A DNA stretch of 64,000 nt from Mucilaginibacter dorajii. Its GTDB lineage: Bacteria > Bacteroidota > Bacteroidia > Sphingobacteriales > Sphingobacteriaceae. Below are positions 1-9,083 of this stretch, in pieces. The stretch lies in the NCBI RefSeq assembly GCF_024808255.1, contig NZ_JANTYS010000005.1:310001-374000 (forward strand), written 5' to 3'. Each line of letters begins with the position of its first letter. Positions within the stretch are counted from its first letter, which is position 1. Below the pieces are notes generated by a model. That model saw only the letters and a program-made list of their open reading frames with translations, was not told the DNA's origin and did not search any database. Made by a program: the position numbers and the translations under genes.

Positions 1-1445
1 TCGCTTAGTGCTATGCAAACCGGCGATTTGGTTACCCTCAACCTTAATTTAGAGGCTGTAATATTCTGTGTTAAACGGATCAGCCTGTTGCCACCAATGC
101 TGGTTGCAGCACCAATTTGCTGCCATTTGCCATTCATCCAGGCATCTAACTCAACAGCTTCAATCCGCTGGCCTAATTTGATGTTTTCCCTCAGCCTGAT
201 CACGTTAAAAGTTTTTGGGGTGTGCAGATCGATAGTTACCTCGGGAGTGGTCACTTTATCATCAGTTGCCCAATAGCTGTACCTGTCATTATCCAACAAC
301 ATCTGCGGACCAAACTGCGCTTTATTACCGCCGCGCACATTGCTTGCGGTAAGCGTTGCGCCTTTAGCCAGGTTAAGGGCAAAAGTTTGCTTCAACAAAT
401 TGCCAAATTCGGTAAGGGATTTTACGTCGATTTCGTTGACGATGCCCTTTGGATCGGGCGATAGACCTAAATCCAGCGCTGCCCCGCGGCCTACGCTTTT
501 GTAGTACAGATCTAACAAAGTATAGGGTGATTTTACACCATCATCCTGCGTTTTGTGGTAAAACCATCCTGGTCTTAATGATACATCGCACTCGGCAGGC
601 ATCCAGTAATCACCGTTACGGGTCCCTTCGGTACCTTCATAATCTTTCACATAACCGTTGCCCGGCTTTTTACCCTCATCGGGCGCATGAGGCGTATAGG
701 TAGCCCAACAGGTCTCGCCGGCGTGACCTTCCTCGTTACCTACCCAACGAACATCAGGCCCAACATCGCCAAAAATAACGGCATTAGGCTGTAGCTTACG
801 GGTAATAGCCCAGGTAGTGTCCCAGCCGTAATAAGTTGAACGGTCTATCTTCCTTACTTCGCGCTTGCCACCGTAATAACCATCACCTCCGTTGGCTCCA
901 TCGTGCCATGAAATAAACAGCGGACCATAATTGGTATATAATTCTTTTAATTGCTCCCGGTAGATCTTTACATAATCCGCGGTACCATAGTTTGGATTGT
1001 TCCTATCCCATGGCGAGCAATATACACCCAACTGCATGCCTAATTTATCGCATGCCTCACGGTATTCTTTCATCATATCGCCTTTGCCATTTTTGTAAGG
1101 GCTTTTGGAAATATTATGCTCGGTTGTTTTGGTTGGCCAAATACAAAAGCCATCATGGTGTTTGGCAACCACTACCACGCCTTTAAAACCACCGGCTTTG
1201 GCGGCGGCCACAATTTGCATAGCACTAAAGTGCGACGGATTGATGAGCTTTGGATCTTCATCGCCGTAACCCCACTCCTTGTTGGTATACACATCAACTC
1301 CATAATGGATTATACAGTACATGCCCATTTCCTGCCAGTTAAGCTGCCCTTTAGTAGGTAACTTGCCGTAGGGTTTGGGAGCTGTCTGCCCAAAGCTTTG
1401 TAAAGCAATAATTAACAATAAGGCTACGCCCGTAAACTTTTTCAT
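1..1445 (-). CDS. Alpha-L-fucosidase, GH29, with C-terminal discoidin-like domain (3' end cut by window)
   Basis: Secreted glycosidase predicted to release terminal L-fucose from glycans. The frame opens at ATG 1445 and runs off the left edge, giving 481 codons. Residues 1-20 form a signal peptide ending in SFGQ. The family motif KHHDGF lies at residues 95-100, and SWHDGANGGDG carries the probable nucleophile Asp182; this motif form resembles the GH29-B subfamily. From about residue 355 the sequence looks like a beta-sandwich F5/8 type C (discoidin) module. The start lies 8 bp after the stop of the upstream GH20 gene, so the two are probably co-transcribed. The family call rests on motifs. 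Exact linkage specificity (alpha-1,3/4 against alpha-1,2) cannot be read from sequence. Confidence 0.93.
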   Translation of the reverse strand, partial: MKKFTGVALLLIIALQSFGQTAPKPYGKLPTKGQLNWQEMGMYCIIHYGVDVYTNKEWGYGDEDPKLINPSHFSAMQIVAAAKAGGFKGVVVVAKHHDGFCIWPTKTTEHNISKSPYKNGKGDMMKEYREACDKLGMQLGVYCSPWDRNNPNYGTADYVKIYREQLKELYTNYGPLFISWHDGANGGDGYYGGKREVRKIDRSTYYGWDTTWAITRKLQPNAVIFGDVGPDVRWVGNEEGHAGETCWATYTPHAPDEGKKPGNGYVKDYEGTEGTRNGDYWMPAECDVSLRPGWFYHKTQDDGVKSPYTLLDLYYKSVGRGAALDLGLSPDPKGIVNEIDVKSLTEFGNLLKQTFALNLAKGATLTASNVRGGNKAQFGPQMLLDNDRYSYWATDDKVTTPEVTIDLHTPKTFNVIRLRENIKLGQRIEAVELDAWMNGKWQQIGAATSIGGNRLIRLTQNITASKLRLRVTKSPVCIALS

Positions 1446-1453
1446 AAAGATCA

Positions 1454-3760
1454 TTAATTTTTAAACCAGGCGGCTGGTACATCCTGCGGAGCTGAGCCGT
1501 TAACACTATATTTTAGTTTGAGGGTAAAGCCACCGCCGCCCTCAATAAAATCAAGTTTAAAAGGATGCGCACCCATTGCCAAGGCAATTTGCCCGCTGCG
1601 TTCCTGTGCCGAATGGTTGCCATCGTTATTAACAACTACACCCGGGCCAATCTTTAATACACCACCATCATCACAAGTTAAATAAAAGCTGTAAATACCA
1701 TCGGCGGGTACATCAATATAACCTTTATAGGTAATACCAAACGATGGCGCTTTTACTGTTGATGGCACCTCAATTTTATCGGTAGTAAAGGTACTATCAA
1801 CCTTAGCGTTTTGCATTAAAGCTGTTTCTTTAAAATAGGCTTTATAATAGGTACAGGCCAATCCGGGCTTGGGCGGGGCAATTTTTACCGGGCCAAGCAT
1901 GTTTTGTTTGGTATAGTTTAAGTTGTAAACGTCGCCTCGTACGCCAGATGGGGTAAATTCAGCCACCCTGATCAATTCAGATTTTTTGATGACCAATGTT
2001 AATGGCAAAACCGGCGAACTAACATTTGGCAATGTGCCATCTGTGGTGTAACGGATGGTAAGGGTATTTAGCGGCGATGCAATGCTCAGCTTACCTTCGT
2101 CTGTAAAAACGTATTCGTTTAACAGGTTTGGCAAATCGGGCAGGCGGTAGTTAATTTTCATGGCATCCATCCTGCTGTATTGTTTTACAAGGCGCTGCAG
2201 GTATGAATTATATTTAGCATCGTCATTTGTCCATAAACATTCGGCAAGGGCTGTCATTCTTGGCATGCTCATGTAATCGGCCCTGCGTTCTGACGGGATA
2301 TTTTCAGACCAGAGGTTGGCTTGCGCTCCAATGATCGATTTAGCTTCCTGCGCGTTTAAAACTTTAGGGATGGGATTAAAATGGTAAACCTTATCAATAG
2401 AATACTGATCGGGCTGATTATCAAAGTAAAGCGGTTCGCCAGGCGTCATGATCACGGTATTGCCGTTTTTAACAGCCTCAACCGGTGCTTTTGGCACCCA
2501 GGTGCGCCAATACATCACGATAGCCGTTGGGCTAATGCCGCCTTCAATGATCTCGTCCCAACCTATTAGCTTGCGGCCTTTGGAGTTAAAATATTTCTCC
2601 ATGCGGTTAATGAAATAGCTTTGCAGGGCTGCCAGGTCTTTGATCCCTTCTTTTTCCATTAAAGCTTTGCAGGCGTCGGATTTACCCCAGTCGGTACGGT
2701 CCACCTCGTCCCCGCCAATATGAATATATTTAGATGGGAAAATCTCCATGATCTCGTCAAAAACATTCTGCGCAAACTCAAAAGTAGTTTCGTTACAAGG
2801 GCAAATTGGTTTGGTGAACAGTGTTCCCCATTTATTTTCGCCGTTACAGGTTAAAAACGGGTACGAGTTAATGGCAGCCATCATGTGACCGGGCATATCA
2901 ATTTCGGGAATAATATCAATGTGCTTTGCCGCGGCATAGGCTACAACGCCCTTCATCTGTTGTTGGGTGTAAAAGCCGCCATACAGCGTTTTACCATTCT
3001 TTTGAATGATATGCTCTTTATCGATGGTAAAATCGGGATTATCTTTTGAACGTTTGGTGCAGGCGGTATCGTTTTTATCAAAGGTGCGCCATGCGCCTTC
3101 TTCGGTTAGTTTAGGATATTTTTTTATTTCGATGCGCCAGCCCTGATCGTCAGTTAAATGCAGGTGCAGCTTGTTCATCTTATAAAGCGCCATCCTGTCA
3201 ATAAATTTTTTCAGGTAGCTAATCGAAAAAAAGTGACGCGATACATCCAAATGCATCCCGCGCCAGGCGTAAGCAGGCTGATCATCAATAGCCACGGCGG
3301 GCAAAACCAGTTTTTTACTTGTTATTCCTTTTTCAATGGCTACAGGTAATAGCTGCCTGATGGTTTCCACAGCATGAAATACACCGGCGGGGTCATTGGC
3401 TTTAATAGTTACAGCCTGCGGCGTTATGGTTAACCGGTAAGCTTCCGGTGCCGTAATACCTGCATCATAAACTAATTTTATCGTATGCTGACCAGCAGTT
3501 TTAGTCATTTTTAATGATGACCCTAAACCTTTTGCCAATAATTTATTCAGTTCGGCAGCTTCGCCGGTAAATTGTTTGGCAGTTACAATGGTTGTTTGCG
3601 AGGTGATCACGAATGAGCCCTCGCCCGCCGTTAAATTGGTTGGATACGGGATCAACGGATATTTGGTGGCATCCTGGGCGCCGGCTGTAAGGGAAACACT
3701 CAGACTCAGCAGGAATACGGCAGAACAATACCTGATTAAATTTTTGGCGGGTGCTATCAT
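1454..3760 (-). CDS. Beta-N-acetylhexosaminidase, GH20, with C-terminal PA14-like domain
   Basis: Exo-acting enzyme removing terminal GlcNAc or GalNAc from glycans, exported. The frame is open back to 3820, but ATG 3760 is preferred because it places a clean signal peptide at the N-terminus (MIAPAKNLIRYCSAVFLLSL, then AGAQ). An N-terminal GH20b domain precedes the catalytic barrel. The barrel has HLHLTDDQGWR and the catalytic pair Asp-Glu in HIGGDEVDRTDW (about residues 351-352), the polarising Asp and acid/base Glu of the substrate-assisted mechanism. Then come a chitobiase-type C-terminal segment (YTTDGTLPN) and a PA14-like carbohydrate-binding module over the last 130 residues. It is the first gene of a two-gene unit with the GH29 fucosidase. 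The pairing suggests trimming of fucosylated N-acetylhexosamine glycans (inference). Confidence 0.95.
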   Translation of the reverse strand: MIAPAKNLIRYCSAVFLLSLSVSLTAGAQDATKYPLIPYPTNLTAGEGSFVITSQTTIVTAKQFTGEAAELNKLLAKGLGSSLKMTKTAGQHTIKLVYDAGITAPEAYRLTITPQAVTIKANDPAGVFHAVETIRQLLPVAIEKGITSKKLVLPAVAIDDQPAYAWRGMHLDVSRHFFSISYLKKFIDRMALYKMNKLHLHLTDDQGWRIEIKKYPKLTEEGAWRTFDKNDTACTKRSKDNPDFTIDKEHIIQKNGKTLYGGFYTQQQMKGVVAYAAAKHIDIIPEIDMPGHMMAAINSYPFLTCNGENKWGTLFTKPICPCNETTFEFAQNVFDEIMEIFPSKYIHIGGDEVDRTDWGKSDACKALMEKEGIKDLAALQSYFINRMEKYFNSKGRKLIGWDEIIEGGISPTAIVMYWRTWVPKAPVEAVKNGNTVIMTPGEPLYFDNQPDQYSIDKVYHFNPIPKVLNAQEAKSIIGAQANLWSENIPSERRADYMSMPRMTALAECLWTNDDAKYNSYLQRLVKQYSRMDAMKINYRLPDLPNLLNEYVFTDEGKLSIASPLNTLTIRYTTDGTLPNVSSPVLPLTLVIKKSELIRVAEFTPSGVRGDVYNLNYTKQNMLGPVKIAPPKPGLACTYYKAYFKETALMQNAKVDSTFTTDKIEVPSTVKAPSFGITYKGYIDVPADGIYSFYLTCDDGGVLKIGPGVVVNNDGNHSAQERSGQIALAMGAHPFKLDFIEGGGGFTLKLKYSVNGSAPQDVPAAWFKN

Positions 3761-4139
3761 CAATAGTATGTAATTAATATTTAAAACCTCAATCAACAGG
3801 CCACCGTGATAAAAAACCAAGCGAGTTTTTGCCTTATGAATAATTTTATAAACATATTAAAACTTTTTAATTTTATTTCAAAAGCCGGCAAAATTAATAG
3901 CCGATTGTATACAGGTCAATACTTGCATATGGATCACTAATTACACCAATTATTCTAAATTACACGAATACTTTTGGAGTAATTAATTGGCAAAATGATG
4001 AGGGATGGTGGCATGGACATTTGAGAGAATAAATGCTTTACACTGCTCCTATCCCCATTAATATACTTAACCTAAAATCTGGATTTAATGTGACAAACAA
4101 ATTCCCTCGCCTGTTGTCTAACTAATAAATATAAATACT
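3761..4139. other. Intergenic region, AT-rich, divergent promoters
   Basis: This gap separates the divergent GH20 gene and a small plus-strand gene. It is AT-rich and has no convincing open frame. An imperfect inverted sequence around 3948-3990 (CCAATTATTC facing GTAATTAATTGG) could be an operator, but it is weak. I see no RNA gene or terminator. Confidence 0.5.
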
Positions 4140-4463
4140 ATGATCACCAGCGGCGTAACATTCGGCATTAATAAGGCCGACGGAACACATATAGAGATTG
4201 CTGTAGACCCTGCAGATACCAATAAAGCTGAAGATAACAAAGGTGGAACTTACAAGCTATACCGGGATACCGACAGTGCAAAAACTTTTGATAAGGGCTA
4301 CCTTGGCGCTATATTTTTAGATGACTCTGAACTTGGCTATCATTACGCCGGTGGTACCGAGCTTACAGATTTTGAATTGAAACAACTGGCAGCATTCATC
4401 AAAAACTACCACGCTACAGGCAAGGAGTTTGATGATCATCACCGTGATATTACCACTAAATAA
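4140..4463 (+). CDS. Conserved-looking hypothetical protein, 107 aa
   Basis: I do not recognise this protein. It is small, acidic and soluble, with no signal peptide or membrane segment, and rich in Asp, Lys and Gly. It begins MITSGVTFGINKADG and ends with a His/Asp cluster (DDHHRD). ATG 4140 follows an AT-rich leader typical of the phylum. The last 8 bp overlap the 3' end of the convergent uracil-DNA glycosylase gene. The codon pattern looks like a real gene, but the function is unknown and comparison with relatives would be needed to confirm it. Confidence 0.6.
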   Translation: MITSGVTFGINKADGTHIEIAVDPADTNKAEDNKGGTYKLYRDTDSAKTFDKGYLGAIFLDDSELGYHYAGGTELTDFELKQLAAFIKNYHATGKEFDDHHRDITTK

Positions 4464-5154
4464 CTACCTCGCTAAAGGCCTTTACGTACTTATCAATATA
4501 ATCCAGCTTTGTTTTGGATTTATATTGCATAATAAACCGGGGATGTTCAAGCGCTATTATCTTTTTAAAAAACTGCTGCTCATCATTAAGCTTCCTGAGG
4601 AAGGCCTCATTTTTACCTGTGCCGAAACAAAAGCAAACATCAGTTTCAAAGCCTATGGCAATTTGCTTTTGCAGGTTTTCTATAATAAAAGGATATACAG
4701 CTTTAGATAGCTCGGGCATATCGTAATAATTGTAGTTCACTTCTTTACCCTTTGGCCCGGTAATCGTAAATCCTAAGGGACAAACCGAATGGATATAAAA
4801 TTGCTGATAAAATTCTGTGATACCGCCAAAGGCCTTGATCATATCATACACATATTCTGACGATGGCTCATGGGTTATCGGCCCGGTATAAGGGATCTGG
4901 CATTGAGCAATCATCCGCTTCGGATCTGTAAAAGAAACACCGGTCATACCCGAACCAAACCTACCGGGGTTAATTCCCAGCACCAGGTGCCTTGGATGTT
5001 CATCATTATAATACTTACGGTAAAATTGCGATGAAATATCGAATGCAAAATCATTATCCCTAAAGGGGTTCATGATGCTGATACCTGCAGGCAGGGTGCC
5101 ATTATATTGCAGGTTTTTATTAAAATTGATGATCCTATCGGCAAATGTGCTCAT
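4456..5154 (-). CDS. SMUG2-type uracil-DNA glycosylase family protein
   Basis: Predicted base-excision repair glycosylase that removes uracil (and possibly other deaminated bases) from DNA in the cytoplasm. The 232-aa protein carries the two superfamily motifs in the expected order: GINPGRFGSGMTG near residue 60 (motif 1, water-activating and base-pocket loop) and EHPRFIMQY near residue 203 (motif 2, minor-groove loop). PLGFTITGPKGKEVNYNYYD between them is characteristic of the group. A SMUG2 enzyme has been described from Pedobacter heparinus, a close relative of the organism suggested here. The start MSTFADRII at 5154 is the only good ATG. The 3' end overlaps the convergent gene by 8 bp. 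Confidence 0.85.
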   Translation of the reverse strand: MSTFADRIINFNKNLQYNGTLPAGISIMNPFRDNDFAFDISSQFYRKYYNDEHPRHLVLGINPGRFGSGMTGVSFTDPKRMIAQCQIPYTGPITHEPSSEYVYDMIKAFGGITEFYQQFYIHSVCPLGFTITGPKGKEVNYNYYDMPELSKAVYPFIIENLQKQIAIGFETDVCFCFGTGKNEAFLRKLNDEQQFFKKIIALEHPRFIMQYKSKTKLDYIDKYVKAFSEVVI

Positions 5155-5216
5155 GGGTTAAAAATAGCAAAAAGCTTTTTGAATTTGATTGGGATAGACA
5201 CTTATCCGCACCTTGT

Positions 5217-5384
5217 ATTGTTGAGTTTTGCACCTACGGAGCAAAAAATGACTTGTCTATACTCGCTACAAAGCTCGTGTTCCTCTGGAACACAAAACCG
5301 GACATCATACAACCCCATAGGGGTTAAAGCTTTGTAGAAACAAAATAAAAACAAATTTGCTCCATTGGTGCAAAACTTCAACAA
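5217..5384. repeat. Branched (cloverleaf-like) palindromic repeat element
   Basis: A 168-bp nested palindrome fills most of the gap before the LysE-type gene. The outer arms (5217-5247 and 5355-5384) share GTTTTGCACC and GGAGCAAA in inverted orientation. Inside, CTACAAAGCT (5266-5275) pairs with AGCTTTGTAG (5328-5337). The middle holds two perfect short hairpins: GTGTTCC-TCT-GGAACAC (5277-5293) and AACCCC-ATA-GGGGTT (5311-5325). This design resembles REP/MITE-like mobile palindromes spread by single-strand transposases. That origin is inferred; no transposase is present here. Confidence 0.75.
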
Positions 5385-5452
5385 CTTTATTGTTACTTTA
5401 TTTGAAACCTATCGCAATACACAACATAAATGCACTTCACTCGTATATTTAA

Positions 5453-5460
5453 TACCTTTG
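5453..5460 (+). promoter_or_regulatory. Candidate Bacteroidota -7 box for the LysE-type gene
   Basis: TACCTTTG matches the phylum consensus TAnnTTTG and ends only 4 bases before the ATG at 5465, so the transcript may be leaderless or nearly so. No good -33 TTTG is seen at the usual spacing, which lowers confidence. Confidence 0.4.
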
Positions 5461-5464
5461 CGCT

Positions 5465-6091
5465 ATGGGCATTATAAATTTCACAACCTTTTTGGTTACC
5501 TCATTCCTGTTCATTATGTCACCGGGTATTGACACCATGTTTGTGTTAAACAAATCAATAGCGCAGGGTAAAAAAACGGGCATGTATGCTACTTTGGGTA
5601 TTACAACCGGGGTGTTGGTGCATACTACTTTAGCGGCGTTTGGCTTATCGCTGATATTGTCGCAGTCGGCCATGGTATTTAGTTTTGTGAAATACGCCGG
5701 TGCTGCTTATCTGGTGTACCTGGGCGTTAACAAATTTTTTTCAAAGGATGAAGTAGTAAAATCAGATGCCGCGGTTATTGCCGAGCCTGCAAGAAAAACC
5801 TATCTATCGGCAGTGCTTACCAACACGCTTAATCCTAAGGTGGCCATCTTTTTCCTGGCCTTTTTTCCGCAGTTTATACAAACGTTGTATATTCATAATG
5901 CCTTACCTTTTATTTTATTAGGTGTTACTTACGCCACTATGACGGTAATTTGGTTTACTGTTATCACCCTTTTTGCTGGTTCGCTTTCGGCGCGATTAAA
6001 GCAAAAGTCTTCGTTTGGAGTATGGCTCAACAAATTTTCGGCGGTGGTTTTTGTGTTGATGGGCGTTAAAATAGCGTTTACCAAAAGGTAA
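5465..6091 (+). CDS. LysE/RhtB family amino-acid exporter
   Basis: Inner-membrane protein of 208 aa with about six hydrophobic segments, the normal size for the LysE superfamily, which exports amino acids or their derivatives. The N-terminal signature FIMSPGIDTMFVLNKS matches the conserved family motif after TM1. The loop NTLNPKVAIFFLAFFPQF near residue 120 is the second family landmark. The substrate cannot be inferred. It appears monocistronic, with a candidate -7 box directly before the ATG and a palindromic repeat element upstream. Confidence 0.9.
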   Translation: MGIINFTTFLVTSFLFIMSPGIDTMFVLNKSIAQGKKTGMYATLGITTGVLVHTTLAAFGLSLILSQSAMVFSFVKYAGAAYLVYLGVNKFFSKDEVVKSDAAVIAEPARKTYLSAVLTNTLNPKVAIFFLAFFPQFIQTLYIHNALPFILLGVTYATMTVIWFTVITLFAGSLSARLKQKSSFGVWLNKFSAVVFVLMGVKIAFTKR

Positions 6092-6233
6092 AATAATTAT
6101 TGGTTGTTTACACTCCAAATAGTTAATGAGCACAATGTATAAATACCCATAACTTAAAGTTATTTAAGATTGATTATTGTGATGAAAACTACGTAGTGTA
6201 AAAGCCCACCTTTGAGTATCAAAAAACAAAAGA

Positions 6234-7211
6234 ATGAATACTCAAAATCAAGTGACCAATAATACCGGTGCACTGTTAATCAACCTTAATAAAAATGTAC
6301 GTGTTGTAATTTTCGCCATTTGTGTTACACTTTGTTTAACGCCTTTTATCAGCCCCGCAATAGCGTTACTAATGGGTTTGGTAATAGCACAATTTACCGG
6401 GCACCCTTATTTACATTTAAACCATAAGGCTACGCATATTTTATTACAGATGTCAGTTGTGGGTTTAGGCTTCGGCATGAACGTACATAGTGCCTTACAA
6501 GCTGGTAAAGAGGGCATTCTATTCACTATCATATCAATCATCAGTACACTCACTTTTGGTTATTTAATTGGCAAATGGTTCAATATCGAAAAGAAAACAT
6601 CATTCCTGATCTCGGCAGGCACTGCCATTTGCGGCGGAAGCGCCATAGCGGCCATATCACCGGTAATTAAAGCCGAAGAAAAGCAGATCTCCGTTGCCCT
6701 GGGCTGTGTATTTATACTTAACTCGGTAGCATTATTTATTTTCCCCATAATAGGTCATTACCTGGATTTATCGCAAACGCAATTTGGCTTATGGTGTGCT
6801 ATAGCCATTCACGATACCAGCTCTGTAGTTGGCGCAGCCGGTAAATATGGTACACATGCCTTAGAGGTAGCCACCACGGTTAAACTGGCCAGGACTTTGT
6901 GGATCATCCCGGTAGCTTTTATATCATCGTTCCTGTTCAAAAACAAATCAAAAAAGATCAGTATACCCTATTTTATCGGTTTGTTTGTTTTGGCCATGAT
7001 AGCTAATACCTATATACCTGTAGTTTCGTTTATCAGCCCCTATTTTATCATGATAGCCAAAGCAGGATTAACACTCACTTTATTTCTTATTGGTGCCGGC
7101 CTGTCGCGCACTGTACTAATGTCTGTTGGTTTTAAGCCGTTTATGCAAGGCGTGCTGCTTTGGGTGGGTATTTCAGGTACGGCTTTGTATGCGATAATTC
7201 ATCTTGCATAA
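6234..7211 (+). CDS. YeiH/UPF0324 family putative sulfate exporter-like membrane protein
   Basis: Polytopic inner-membrane protein of 325 aa with roughly ten hydrophobic segments. The central signature GTAICGGSAIAAISPVIKA (about residue 131) and AIHDTSSVVGAAGKYG mark the YeiH family (conserved hypothetical 698). Members are annotated as putative sulfate exporters; the substrate is poorly established, so the role is a family-based guess. The first 20 residues are polar. The start at 6234 has an AT-rich, SD-poor leader like its neighbours. It is flanked by short gaps and is probably transcribed alone. Confidence 0.88.
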   Translation: MNTQNQVTNNTGALLINLNKNVRVVIFAICVTLCLTPFISPAIALLMGLVIAQFTGHPYLHLNHKATHILLQMSVVGLGFGMNVHSALQAGKEGILFTIISIISTLTFGYLIGKWFNIEKKTSFLISAGTAICGGSAIAAISPVIKAEEKQISVALGCVFILNSVALFIFPIIGHYLDLSQTQFGLWCAIAIHDTSSVVGAAGKYGTHALEVATTVKLARTLWIIPVAFISSFLFKNKSKKISIPYFIGLFVLAMIANTYIPVVSFISPYFIMIAKAGLTLTLFLIGAGLSRTVLMSVGFKPFMQGVLLWVGISGTALYAIIHLA

Positions 7212-7279
7212 TGTAAATAAATAGAAAATATTTGGCAGGACACAAAATAAGAACTCTCTTTCATTAACTTTATGTCCAT

Positions 7280-7654
7280 ATGATAAAGTTGCTAATCTTT
7301 TTATTCTCTGCCTTGATGGTTGTTTTCTTACATAGCGTGCACGCACAGTCGTCAGCTCTACTTATGGGTAAGGAAAGAAAGGTTTTAGTAATGGTTGAAA
7401 AGTTGCCCGAAGTAGTCAAAAGAGAACAATATGTAGAAAAGATGACTAAAGGAAAAAGGCATCTTATGTTTTACATATCGGAAAAACCGACAAAAAAGCA
7501 GGGGAACTTTTGGGTAAAAGTTGCCGAAGATAATGGTGCCAGCTACTTTACTCATTTTAATTTTGCCGTAAATCCAAACAGTTATGTCATAAAATATTAT
7601 GATACAATCACCGGTAACCTGATCTCCCTAAAAGCCTGGCGAAATCAAAAATAG
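7280..7654 (+). CDS. Small secreted protein of unknown function
   Basis: Not recognised. The 124-aa product starts with a clear signal peptide (MIKLLIFLFSALMVVFLHSV, cleavage after HAQ) and so is exported to the periplasm or beyond. The mature part of about 100 residues is basic in its first half (several Lys) and contains aromatic-rich strands near its end (NFWVKVAEDNGASYFTHF), suggesting a small beta-rich domain. There is no Cys in the mature part and no lipobox. It lies alone between a membrane protein and an aminotransferase. Confidence 0.65.
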   Translation: MIKLLIFLFSALMVVFLHSVHAQSSALLMGKERKVLVMVEKLPEVVKREQYVEKMTKGKRHLMFYISEKPTKKQGNFWVKVAEDNGASYFTHFNFAVNPNSYVIKYYDTITGNLISLKAWRNQK

Positions 7655-7804
7655 ACTGCAAAATTGATGCCCCCTTGAACTAAGCTATTCGTTAGGATAT
7701 CTGTTGATATTATTTTTCCTAAAACGCTACATATTTTCAAAAAACTATAATTGCATTATATTAGATTGATATGATTATAGTTTTTTGTTTACTTTAGCCC
7801 ATAC

Positions 7805-8950
7805 ATGATTCAAGTTGTTTCAAAACTCCCCCAAACCGGCACAACTATTTTCACGGTTATGTCTGCCCTGGCCAATGAGGTTGGTGCTATAAATCTATCA
7901 CAGGGGTTTCCGGATTATAATTGTTCGCCCGAGTTAATCGAGCTGGTTAACAAAGCAATGAAGGATGGGCACAACCAGTATGCGCAAATGGCCGGCGTAA
8001 TGAGCCTGCGTGAACGCATAGCCGAAAAGACAGAAAAATTATACGGCGCGGTTTATAACCCCGACACTGAAATTACCATCACCGCAGGCGGCACACAAGC
8101 CATATTTACGGTTATAAGCGCAATGATCCACCCAAATGATGAGGTGATTATTTTTGAGCCCGCATTTGATTGTTATGCCCCTGCTATTAAGCTGATGGGC
8201 GGTGTGGTAAAATCATTAGCGTTGGAGCCACCTAATTACCGCATTGCCTGGGATATGGTGAAAAGGCTCATCAACCATAAAACCAAAATGATCATCCTCA
8301 ACTCGCCGCATAACCCAACGGCAACTATTTTGCATAAGGAGGATATTGATGAGTTGAGCGCGCTGGTTAAAAATCAGGATATTTTGATTTTAAGCGATGA
8401 GGTATATGAGCACCTGATTTACGACGGCGAAACCCACCATAGTATAGCACGTTACCCCGAGTTGCAGCAACGCAGCTTTATAGTAGCCTCATTTGGCAAG
8501 CCTTTCCATGCTACCGGTTGGAAGGTGGGCTACTGCATGGCCCCTGCAAACCTGATGCTGGAGTTTAGAAAAATTCACCAGTTTTTGGTGTTCGCGGTAA
8601 ACACGCCTATTCAATATGCCATTGCCGAGCATTTAAAAAATGAAGAAACTTATTTGAGCTTACCGGCATTTTTCCAGGAAAAAAGAGACTACTTCCGCAA
8701 GGGATTGGAGCAAACACGTTTTGAACTACTCCCCTGCTATGGATCATATTTTCAATCAGTAAGTTACAGCAATATTACCGACGAAAAAGACGCTGACTTC
8801 GCACTGCGTTTAATTCGGGAATTTGGGGTGGCTTCTATACCTGTTTCGGCCTTTTACAGCAAGGGTATAGACCATCATGTGTTAAGGTTTTGTTTCGCCA
8901 AAAGGCAAGAAACTTTAGATAATGCCGTTGATAGGTTATTGAAAGTATAA
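7805..8950 (+). CDS. Methionine/glutamine-type aminotransferase (class I PLP, YbdL-like)
   Basis: Cytosolic fold-type I PLP aminotransferase of 381 aa. It begins like KAT/YbdL enzymes: SKLPQTGTTIFTVMSALA, then INLSQGFPDY. NSPHNPT holds the conserved Asn, SDEVYEHL the PLP-ring Asp, and SFGKPFHATGWKVGY the Schiff-base lysine (Lys232). Family members transaminate methionine, phenylalanine or kynurenine, often with 2-oxo-4-methylthiobutyrate and glutamine. The next gene encodes an omega-amidase, which removes the alpha-ketoglutaramate made when glutamine is donor. This supports a glutamine-dependent transaminase role, probably in methionine salvage. The start at 7805 is fixed by the family N-terminus. 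Confidence 0.92.
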   Translation: MIQVVSKLPQTGTTIFTVMSALANEVGAINLSQGFPDYNCSPELIELVNKAMKDGHNQYAQMAGVMSLRERIAEKTEKLYGAVYNPDTEITITAGGTQAIFTVISAMIHPNDEVIIFEPAFDCYAPAIKLMGGVVKSLALEPPNYRIAWDMVKRLINHKTKMIILNSPHNPTATILHKEDIDELSALVKNQDILILSDEVYEHLIYDGETHHSIARYPELQQRSFIVASFGKPFHATGWKVGYCMAPANLMLEFRKIHQFLVFAVNTPIQYAIAEHLKNEETYLSLPAFFQEKRDYFRKGLEQTRFELLPCYGSYFQSVSYSNITDEKDADFALRLIREFGVASIPVSAFYSKGIDHHVLRFCFAKRQETLDNAVDRLLKV

Positions 8951-8956
8951 ATTAGG

Positions 8957-9077
8957 TTTATGGTTCATAGTTGATGGATCATAGCCGCAATTTAAGGGTT
9001 GTTCCCTGCCAGCTTATCACTTTTCACAATAATTTGCAAACTTCATCTATGAACGATGAACTATTAACCATGAACTA
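8957..9077. repeat. Intergenic inverted short-word repeat
   Basis: The gap between the aminotransferase and omega-amidase genes holds a degenerate word array (variants of ATGGTTCATAG) at 8957-8986 and its inverted counterpart (variants of CTATGAAC and ACCATGAAC) at 9047-9077, just before the next start codon. The two halves could fold into a long imperfect stem. It belongs to a family of similar elements in other gaps of this window. Confidence 0.6.
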
Positions 9078-9083
9078 AAAAAT

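Noticed and set aside
1-3760. GH29-GH20 pair considered as a polysaccharide utilisation locus
   Set aside because: No SusC- or SusD-like gene, regulator or further enzyme is adjacent within the window; the left flank is cut, so only a small operon can be supported.
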